DNA of 37,195 nucleotides from an uncultured Lachnospiraceae bacterium (GTDB lineage Bacteria > Bacillota > Clostridia > Lachnospirales > Lachnospiraceae). Below are positions 31,459 to 37,195 of the stretch, in pieces. The stretch lies in NCBI GenBank assembly GCA_946631295.1, contig CAMOZY010000021.1:1-37195 (forward strand). The letters are read 5' to 3'. The translations under genes were made by a program, and so were the position numbers. A model generated the notes under the pieces. It searched no databases and was not told the origin of the DNA. It saw only the letters and a program-made list of their open reading frames with translations. Numbering within the stretch: the stretch's first letter is position 1; every line of letters begins with the position of its first letter.

Positions 31459-32304
31459 ATGATAAGCTGCAGAAATCTGTATAAAAGCTTTTCGGATAAG
31501 ACTGTTCTATCGGGAATAAACTTCAGCATAGAGGATGGTGAGATATTTGGTCTGCTCGGACCTTCCGGAGCAGGCAAGACAACACTTATTAATATAATCA
31601 CAGGACAGCTGCCTTTTGATAAAGGCTATGTCTGTGTGCTTGATAAGAATGTTAAGGAACTTACAGGAGAAGACAGTAAGAAGATCGGGATCATGATGGA
31701 CAGCTTCGGAGTGTATGAGAGATTCTCGTGTGCGGATAATCTGAAGATCTTCGCTGATATTTACGGTGTATCACATGACAGGATAATACAGACTCTTGAA
31801 GCGGTGGGCCTTAAAGATGCGGCAGGAAAGCCTGCGTCAGATCTTTCAAAAGGAATGAGAGCACGGCTTCAGCTGGCAAGAGTCTTCATGCATTCTCCGA
31901 AAATAATCTTTCTCGATGAACCTACAAGCGGACTTGATCCTCAGACAATGAAACAGATTCACCACCTGATCCTTGATAAGAAGAAGGAAGGCTGTACGAT
32001 CTTTCTTACTACTCACAACATGGAGGAAGCAACGGCACTCTGTGATAAAGTGGCACTTTTAAACGAAGGGGTGATAGTAGAGTGCGGAGCCCCCAAAGAG
32101 GTAGTCAGAAAGTATAACCATCAGAAGAAAATAAAGCTTCACCTTGTGACAGGCGAGGATGTAGAACTTCCCCACGATGAAGGCTCAGCTGAAAGAATAT
32201 TCAGCCTTATGATTGAGAAAAAAGTAGAGACCATTCATTCATCGGAGCCTGATCTGGAAACGGTATTTCTTGAACTGACAGGCAGAAAACTAGAGGAGGC
32301 ATAA
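31459..32304 (+). CDS. ABC-2 type transporter ATP-binding protein
   Basis: A 281-residue cytoplasmic ATPase that drives the permease encoded next. Walker A is GPSGAGKTT (34-42), the signature is the variant LSKGMRARLQ, and Walker B is IIFLDEPTSGLD followed by the His switch TTHNMEEA. The last ~70 residues form the small C-terminal domain common to antibiotic/lantibiotic efflux ATPases (DrrA/CcmA group). I placed the start at 31459 because GGAGG (31447-31451) lies 7 nt upstream; an ATG further upstream has no SD. First gene of a four-gene operon with permease, LytTR regulator and DUF3021 protein. Confidence 0.93.
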   Translation: MISCRNLYKSFSDKTVLSGINFSIEDGEIFGLLGPSGAGKTTLINIITGQLPFDKGYVCVLDKNVKELTGEDSKKIGIMMDSFGVYERFSCADNLKIFADIYGVSHDRIIQTLEAVGLKDAAGKPASDLSKGMRARLQLARVFMHSPKIIFLDEPTSGLDPQTMKQIHHLILDKKKEGCTIFLTTHNMEEATALCDKVALLNEGVIVECGAPKEVVRKYNHQKKIKLHLVTGEDVELPHDEGSAERIFSLMIEKKVETIHSSEPDLETVFLELTGRKLEEA

Positions 32305-32306
32305 AT

Positions 32307-32990
32307 ATGGATAATGTATCTGTGATCATAAAAAAGCAGATAAGGGATACTTTTAAGAATAAAACTGTGCTGATCCAATTTGTGATGTTTCCCGCCATGA
32401 CTCTGATAATGGAAAATGCAATTAAGATGGATGGGATGCCTGTGAACTTTTTTACGAAGCTTTTCTCGGTTATGTATATAGGTATGGCTCCTCTTACTTC
32501 AGCAGCGGCCATCATATCCGAGGAAAAAGAAAAGAATACCCTTAGAGTACTGCTTATGGCTAATGTCAAACCGTGGGAATACCTGCTCGGAATATCTGTA
32601 TATGTATGGACGCTATGCATGCTGGGGGCTGCCGTTATGGCTACAGGTCTTCCTGCCTCGGATATCCCTTTCTATATGATGACTATGGGACTTGGATTCA
32701 TTATTTCGATACTTGCAGGAGCATGCGTGGGGATTTACGCAAAAAATCAGATGGTTTCGACATCACTTGTCATGCCGGTAATGATGGTTTTATCTTTTGC
32801 TCCCATGCTTGCCATGTTTAATGATAAAATAGAAAAAGTGGCGAGATTCTTCTATACCCAGCAGATCAGAGTGGTCTTCAATACCATGAGTTTTGACGGG
32901 GTGGGTGGAAAAGGCCTGCTGATCATTGCTGTAAATGCATGTCTTGCACTCGGACTGTTTTTCGTCACTTTTCGAAAGAACAGGTTATAG
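32307..32990 (+). CDS. ABC-2 type transporter permease
   Basis: A 227-residue membrane protein with about six helices: one near the N-terminus (about 22-40), then a periplasmic-type gap and helices at about 55-72, 98-118, 125-148, 155-175 and 205-222. The segment EEKEKNTLRVLLMANVKPWEYLLG is the conserved cytoplasmic coupling motif of ABC-2 permeases (E-x-E-x-x-T-L-x-x-L). SD GGAGG precedes by 8 nt, 2 nt after the ATPase gene. Probably exports a peptide or drug or protects against one; substrate unknown. Confidence 0.9.
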   Translation: MDNVSVIIKKQIRDTFKNKTVLIQFVMFPAMTLIMENAIKMDGMPVNFFTKLFSVMYIGMAPLTSAAAIISEEKEKNTLRVLLMANVKPWEYLLGISVYVWTLCMLGAAVMATGLPASDIPFYMMTMGLGFIISILAGACVGIYAKNQMVSTSLVMPVMMVLSFAPMLAMFNDKIEKVARFFYTQQIRVVFNTMSFDGVGGKGLLIIAVNACLALGLFFVTFRKNRL

Positions 32991-33012
32991 ATATGGGTAA
33001 GGACCTGAACAG

Positions 33013-33453
33013 ATGAAGATAGAGATCGACATAAATGAAAAATATACAGAAACCGGTGTGAAGATATGTGCCCCTGCCCTGTCGAAGGATGTTGAAAATG
33101 TCATTGCTATGATGCGCATGATCAATATGCAGATAGGCGTTAAGAAGGGTGATGAGACATACCTGCTCGATGCGGACAGGATCCTTTATATCGAAGCGGT
33201 AGACCGTAAGACATTCGTTTATACGGAAGACGAGACTTTCGAATCCGAACTGAAACTTTATGAGATGGAACAGGAACTATTAAAGAGAGATTTCCTCAGA
33301 ATCAGCAAGCAGTCTATTGTAAACCTCCGTAAGATAAAAAGTCTGAAGGCGGATATAAACAGGAAGCTGAGGGTTACACTTCAGAACGGGGAACAGATAG
33401 TTGTATCACGTATGTACTCCGATGAACTCCGCAGAAAGCTGGGATTGAGATAA
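33013..33453 (+). CDS. LytTR-domain transcriptional regulator
   Basis: A 146-residue stand-alone DNA-binding protein. The LytTR domain covers about residues 42-146: YLLDADRILYIEAVDRKTFVYT, then FLRISKQSIVNLRKIKSLKADINRKLRVTLQNGEQIVVSRMYSDELRRKL. There is no receiver domain, as in LytTR regulatory systems where a membrane partner holds the regulator inactive. The next gene, a DUF3021 membrane protein, overlaps it by one base (TAATG). The likely target is the direct repeat at 31283-31324 in front of its own operon. Confidence 0.93.
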   Translation: MKIEIDINEKYTETGVKICAPALSKDVENVIAMMRMINMQIGVKKGDETYLLDADRILYIEAVDRKTFVYTEDETFESELKLYEMEQELLKRDFLRISKQSIVNLRKIKSLKADINRKLRVTLQNGEQIVVSRMYSDELRRKLGLR

Positions 33454-33929
33454 TGGAAGAAAAAAGAACCATATTCAGTTATATAGGCCAGGCGCTGGCA
33501 ACATACGGTGCGATCGTTGTTATATTCATAGTTTTCAGCCTGATACTTGATGAGGATACAGGAAAGTTCTCAACACTTTTCGAACTCGGAAACAAAGGTC
33601 TTACGCTCGGAACTCTCATACAGCTGCTGGCTCTCGCAGTGATAGTTACGGCTGCTCAGGTTGTTTTCCTTACGGATACTATGCTTAAGAATCTGTCAAT
33701 CGTTATGAGAAATGTACTGTTCTTTTCAGTGATACTTATTGCGATGGTAATATTTGCATGTGTGTTCGGATGGTTTCCCATTGATGATCCGAGAGCCTGG
33801 ATCGGTTTCGGAGTTTCGTTTGGTCTGAGCATGGCAGCGAGCATATTCATTACAAGGTTCGTTGAAAAGGCTGAAAATGACAGTCTTCAGGCTGCACTGG
33901 AGAAATATAACAGATCCGGTAAAAAATAA
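33453..33929 (+). CDS. DUF3021 membrane protein, probable inhibitor partner of the LytTR regulator
   Basis: A 158-residue protein with four membrane helices (about residues 12-32, 50-72, 84-104, 115-135) and a short charged C-terminal tail, matching the DUF3021 layout. Pairs of LytTR protein and four-helix membrane protein, such as HdrR/HdrM and BrsR/BrsM of Streptococcus mutans, form regulatory systems in which the membrane protein antagonises the regulator. The 1-nt TAATG overlap supports tight coupling. Assignment rests on topology and neighbourhood. Confidence 0.85.
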   Translation: MEEKRTIFSYIGQALATYGAIVVIFIVFSLILDEDTGKFSTLFELGNKGLTLGTLIQLLALAVIVTAAQVVFLTDTMLKNLSIVMRNVLFFSVILIAMVIFACVFGWFPIDDPRAWIGFGVSFGLSMAASIFITRFVEKAENDSLQAALEKYNRSGKK

Positions 33930-33965
33930 TGAGAGTCTGTGGTTGACATAAATACGAAAAAGCGA

Positions 33966-34013
33966 ATCCCCCTGAATTTTTAAATGTTTTTTCAGAAATT
34001 CAGGGGGATTTTT
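33966..34013. terminator. Terminator after the LytTR operon
   Basis: ATCCCCCTGAATTT (33966-33979) pairs perfectly with AAATTCAGGGGGAT (33996-34009), followed by TTTTT. Confidence 0.92.
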
Positions 34014-34072
34014 ATGCCTGCCCTGTATAAATACAATAGTGGGTTTTGTAAGCGCCATACAGGAGGCTGAAA

Positions 34073-35080
34073 ATGACCATCAGAGAGATGCTCGAAGAGC
34101 GTGAGGAATTGATCTTAAGCCCGTACGCTTCACTTGCCAAAAATTCAAAAGGCCGTGATATACCCGAAACCGAATGTGATATCAGAACAGTTTATCAGAG
34201 AGACCGAGACAGGATAGTTCACTGCAAGGCTTTCAGAAGACTCAAGGACAAGACACAGGTATTCCTGATGCCCGAGGGTGACCACTACAGGACCAGACTT
34301 ACACATACTCTGGAAGTGTCCCAGATAGCCCGTACCATTTCCAAGGCACTCAGGCTTAATGAGGATCTTACCGAGGCAATCGCTCTCGGACATGATCTCG
34401 GACATACTCCTTTTGGGCATGCCGGAGAAAGAGCACTGAACAGTGTCTGTCCCTTCAGATTCAAGCATAACGAACAGAGCGTCCGGACAGTTGAAAAGCT
34501 TGAGAGGGACGGTAACGGACTGAATCTCACATGGGAGGTCAGAAACGGTATCCTTAATCATCAGATATCGCGTATGCCCGATACCCTCGAGGGAAAAATA
34601 GTAAGACTATCCGATAAGATCGCATATATCCACCATGACATGGATGATGCAGTGAGAGCAGGCGTGCTTACGGAAATGGATGTCCCGGCTGATATCAGGG
34701 CGGTACTTGGCTGTACACCCGGTGACAGACTGGATGCCTTCCTTCACGATATTATTACTAACAGTACGGATAAGAATGACATCTGCATGACCGAGAGTGT
34801 TGCGAAGGCAATGAGGGATATCAGGTCGTTCATGTTTGAGAGAGTATATACCAACCCCGAAATAAAGGCTGAAGAGGGGAAGGCGGAAGCTCTTGTCTGT
34901 ACGCTTTATGATTACTATTTTCATCATCCCGATAAACTTCCCGAAGAAAACAGGAAGATGGCTGATGAAGGCGAACCGCTTGAAAGATGTGTATGTGATT
35001 ATGTCGGTGCAATGACTGACAGATTTGCAATCATTACATATAATGAACTCTTTGTTCCGAAATCCTGGGAGATGATCTGA
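34073..35080 (+). CDS. dgt: dGTP triphosphohydrolase (dGTPase)
   Basis: A 335-residue HD-superfamily enzyme that hydrolyses dGTP (or other dNTPs) to deoxynucleoside and triphosphate, controlling the dNTP pool. Metal-binding residues are visible: H78 (TRLTHTLEV), H107-D108 (ALGHDLGHTPFGHAGE), and the later Asp in LSDKIAYIHHDMDD. The N-terminal YQRDRDRIVHCKAFRRLKDKTQVF is typical of dGTPase-like proteins. Length matches the shorter Firmicute type. SD AGGAGG. Its stop overlaps the dnaG start (TGATG), so expression is coupled to primase, an arrangement common in Clostridia. A weak TACAAT at 34032-34037 may be its -10. Confidence 0.93.
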   Translation: MTIREMLEEREELILSPYASLAKNSKGRDIPETECDIRTVYQRDRDRIVHCKAFRRLKDKTQVFLMPEGDHYRTRLTHTLEVSQIARTISKALRLNEDLTEAIALGHDLGHTPFGHAGERALNSVCPFRFKHNEQSVRTVEKLERDGNGLNLTWEVRNGILNHQISRMPDTLEGKIVRLSDKIAYIHHDMDDAVRAGVLTEMDVPADIRAVLGCTPGDRLDAFLHDIITNSTDKNDICMTESVAKAMRDIRSFMFERVYTNPEIKAEEGKAEALVCTLYDYYFHHPDKLPEENRKMADEGEPLERCVCDYVGAMTDRFAIITYNELFVPKSWEMI

Positions 35081-36879
35081 TGCGATTCTCTGATGAATTC
35101 ATAGAGGAAGTAAAGCAGCGCAACGATATCGCTGATGTTGTCGGAAGCTACATTCCTCTTAAGAAAAAAGGAAATAATTACTGGGGACTGTGCCCTTTTC
35201 ATAATGAGAAGACACCTTCTTTTTCGGTATACCCCCCAAAGCAGATGTATCACTGTTTCGGATGCGGCGAAGGCGGCGGGGTCATCACTTTTGTGATGAA
35301 GTATGAGAATGTTTCATTTGTCGAAGCTGTAAAGATCCTCGCAGAACGCGCCGGAATGGAAGTGAAGGGGATGGAAGAAACGGGTGAGGAAAAAGCCAAA
35401 CGTGCCCGCAATGATATCCTCAGGCAGATCAATTCAGATGCGGCACTCTTTTTCATGAACAATCTCTATACTGCTCATGGTCAGAAGGGACTTAATTACC
35501 TTAAGGACAGAGGACTTTCCGATGAGACTATAAGGCATTTCGGACTCGGGTTTGCCGGTAATAACGGAAAGGCTGTCGTTGAGCATCTGAGAGAAAAGGG
35601 CTATGCCGATGATCTTATCATAGCTTCCGGCATAGCGACTAATTCGGAAACCTATGGAATGAGTTCTTCTTTTTTCGGAAGAGTCATGTTTCCGATAATA
35701 AACAGTGATAAGAAGGTTATAGGCTTTGGCGGAAGAGTCCTGGGAAGCGGTGAACCAAAATACCTGAACACATCCGAGACACCAATCTTCGATAAAAGAA
35801 GAAATCTTTACGGATATAATTTCGCAAAGAGAGCAAGGAAGAAATATTACATCCTGTGTGAAGGATATATGGATGTGATCTCAATGCATCAGGCCGGTTT
35901 TGATTCTGCGATAGCTTCACTGGGCACTGCCTTTACCGAAGAACAGGCTGCCATGATAAAACGTGACGGACGGGATGTTTACCTGGCATACGACATGGAT
36001 GAAGCCGGTGAAAAGGCGGCACTCAAGGCTGTGAGGATGCTGACAGCGGTGGGAATAACACCGAAACGTATCAGTATGAAGCCCTGTAAGGATCCGGATG
36101 AATTCCTTACGAAAAACGGCAGGGAGGAATTCGAAAAAAGGCTTGAAGGTGCAGAGAACGGATTCCTTTATATAGAGGACAGGGTCAGGGAAAGATACAA
36201 CCTGTCAGATCCTGAAGAACGATATAAATGTGAACGTGAGATCGTTGAAAATCTCTGGATGTTTGCGGAAGACGAAGTGAGAATGAATTCCTACGCCGAG
36301 GCGGTTGTGAAGCGTTTCGGATATACACTGTCTGAAGTGAGCAAGCTTCTTGAAGAGACAAGACCCAGAGAATATGCTTCAAAAGATCCACAGCTTAAGA
36401 AGACTGCATATTCACCTCCGAAAAAACCCGTTCCGAAAAAGAAGGAAAATGTCTGGACATCCGCGGAAAGCTCGCTCCTTACATGGGTTACCGATGAGCC
36501 TGAGATTTTCAGTGTAATAAAGAGGTATCTGAAGTCTGAAGATTTTTCTCCCGGATCCTGCCGGGTGGTGGCTGAGAAAGTCTTTCAGATGCTTGAAACC
36601 GGAACATATACGACTCAGGCGCTTTTTGACAGTCTGGAAGATGAAGATGTAAAAAAGGATGCCACGGGAATGCTTCAAAATTCCGCTCCGGACATTGATA
36701 CATCCGAGAAAAGAATGGCAATGCTCAAAGATCTGATAATAAAGGTCATGGAAAGAAAATGCGAACTGCTTGGAAAATCCGACGATCCGGAAAAGGATTT
36801 AAAAGTGTATAACTGCATTCTGGAGATAGATAAACTGAAATCCGGAAAGCTTCGACTTAATGATGAGGAGGAGAATTAA
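35080..36879 (+). CDS. dnaG: DNA primase
   Basis: A 599-residue primase that makes RNA primers for chromosome replication. The N-terminal CHC2 zinc domain has C38, H41, C59 and C62 (CPFHNEKTPSF...YHCFGCG). The catalytic core covers about 120-340, with Toprim residues in ILCEGYMDVISMHQAGF (Glu) and YLAYDMDEAGEKA (Asp-x-Asp). The C-terminal ~150 residues are the helicase-binding region, preceded by a Lys/Pro-rich linker (about 445-462). Starts inside the dgt stop codon and is followed 2 nt later by the next gene, forming a macromolecular-synthesis type operon. Confidence 0.97.
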   Translation: MRFSDEFIEEVKQRNDIADVVGSYIPLKKKGNNYWGLCPFHNEKTPSFSVYPPKQMYHCFGCGEGGGVITFVMKYENVSFVEAVKILAERAGMEVKGMEETGEEKAKRARNDILRQINSDAALFFMNNLYTAHGQKGLNYLKDRGLSDETIRHFGLGFAGNNGKAVVEHLREKGYADDLIIASGIATNSETYGMSSSFFGRVMFPIINSDKKVIGFGGRVLGSGEPKYLNTSETPIFDKRRNLYGYNFAKRARKKYYILCEGYMDVISMHQAGFDSAIASLGTAFTEEQAAMIKRDGRDVYLAYDMDEAGEKAALKAVRMLTAVGITPKRISMKPCKDPDEFLTKNGREEFEKRLEGAENGFLYIEDRVRERYNLSDPEERYKCEREIVENLWMFAEDEVRMNSYAEAVVKRFGYTLSEVSKLLEETRPREYASKDPQLKKTAYSPPKKPVPKKKENVWTSAESSLLTWVTDEPEIFSVIKRYLKSEDFSPGSCRVVAEKVFQMLETGTYTTQALFDSLEDEDVKKDATGMLQNSAPDIDTSEKRMAMLKDLIIKVMERKCELLGKSDDPEKDLKVYNCILEIDKLKSGKLRLNDEEEN

Positions 36880-36881
36880 CA

Positions 36882-37195
36882 ATGGCTAAGAAAGTTGATA
36901 AGAAGGATATAAAGAAGGTTATGGCAAAAAACACCAAGACTGCAGTTAAACCCGCTGCGAAGAAGGCGGCAGCACCCGCAAAGAAGGCAGCAGCACCCGC
37001 AAAGAAGGCAGCAGCACCTGCGAAGAAGGTAACAGCCCCTGCAAAGAAGGCAGCACCTGCGAAGAAGGTAACAGCACCTGCAAAGAAGGTAACAGCGCCT
37101 GCAAAGAAAGCAGCACCTGCGAAGAAGGCAGCACTTGCGAAGAAGGTAACAGCACCTGCAAAGAAGGTAACAGCGCCTGCAAAGAAAGCAGCACC
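36882..37195 (+). CDS. rpoD: Partial gene: Lys/Ala/Pro-rich repeat N-terminus, probably of sigma factor RpoD
   Basis: Only the first 104 codons are in the window and the frame is open at the right edge. The protein starts MAKKVDKKDIKKVMAKN and from residue 24 consists of tandem AAAPAKK, VTAPAKK and AAPAKK units, like histone H1 tails. AGGAGG at 36865-36870 provides the SD, and dnaG ends 2 nt before. Because rpoD directly follows dnaG in most Firmicutes, I infer that this is the sigma factor with an extended N-terminus; nothing of the sigma domains is visible yet. It could instead be a free H1-like DNA-binding protein inserted between dnaG and rpoD. Confidence 0.6.
   Translation, partial: MAKKVDKKDIKKVMAKNTKTAVKPAAKKAAAPAKKAAAPAKKAAAPAKKVTAPAKKAAPAKKVTAPAKKVTAPAKKAAPAKKAALAKKVTAPAKKVTAPAKKAA
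36951..37195 (+). repeat. Tandem 18/21-bp repeats encoding (A/V)(A/T)APAKK units
   Basis: Eleven complete coding units are present: three AAAPAKK, five VTAPAKK, two AAPAKK and one AALAKK. DNA units such as GTAACAGCACCTGCAAAGAAG recur almost identically, so unit number is likely to vary and assembly across this stretch may be unreliable. Confidence 0.95.

Noticed and set aside
36946-37194. Opposite-strand ORF of Leu/Gln/Ser-rich repeats at the right edge
   Set aside because: It is the complement of the APAKK coding repeats; the + strand frame has a strong SD and follows dnaG in operon order.
36951-37195. CRISPR array at the right edge
   Set aside because: Repeats are contiguous 18/21-bp coding units without unique spacers and keep one reading frame.

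Overview
The window looks like a chromosomal piece from a low-to-moderate GC Firmicute of the Lachnospiraceae type (Butyrivibrio or a close rumen/gut relative is my best guess). The basis is the dgt-dnaG-(probable rpoD) block, a CIRCE-controlled Hsp20, several intracellular glycoside hydrolases and phosphorylases, a surface GH43-CBM6 lipoprotein next to diguanylate cyclases, and strong Shine-Dalgarno sequences of the AGGAGG type. The genus is inference; nothing here proves it.

Layout. 1-300: tail of an upstream unit, a hairpin, then a CIRCE operator and promoter for a small heat-shock protein (302-763). 864-4765: a two-gene glycan unit, a tandem-domain GT2 glycosyltransferase overlapping a large protein that reads as methyltransferase + kinase-like domain + coiled coil, an order that recalls the chain terminator WbdD. 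4932-5708 (-): a short-chain dehydrogenase. 5852-7444 (-): a clostripain-family lipoprotein protease, divergent from a TetR regulator (7647-8234). 8337-10372 (-): an AraC-type regulator followed by a serine hydrolase.

10417-19374: a carbohydrate region. It starts with a regulatory stretch containing a small tandem-hairpin RNA candidate, then a GH94 phosphorylase, a duplicated-domain membrane protein, a GH29 alpha-L-fucosidase and a GH31 alpha-glycosidase, and after a terminator a Gfo/Idh/MocA oxidoreductase. None of the enzymes has a signal peptide, so imported oligosaccharides are probably taken apart inside the cell. Fucosidase + alpha-xylosidase-like + cellobiose-phosphorylase-like enzymes fit xyloglucan oligosaccharides, but no beta-galactosidase is present here. 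19503-20700: an orphan FliD-like protein and a convergent membrane protein.

20844-21183: tRNA-Leu(CAG) with its own promoter and terminator, followed by a hairpin-rich repeat that carries a second copy of the tRNA 3' end. 21255-25272: a GH43-CBM6 lipoprotein and two paralogous membrane GGDEF proteins, apparently one operon. 25408-31208: two ABC exporter halves on either side of a DUF1854 protein, plus a small membrane protein, bounded by terminators on both sides; I consider this the least understood system in the window. 31283-33929: an ABC-2 transporter with a LytTR regulator and a DUF3021 membrane protein, preceded by a 21-bp tandem direct repeat just upstream of a -35 box, which is probably the LytTR binding site. 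34073-37195: dgt, dnaG and the start of a gene encoding a Lys/Ala/Pro-rich repetitive N-terminus, probably the housekeeping sigma factor with an H1-like tail.
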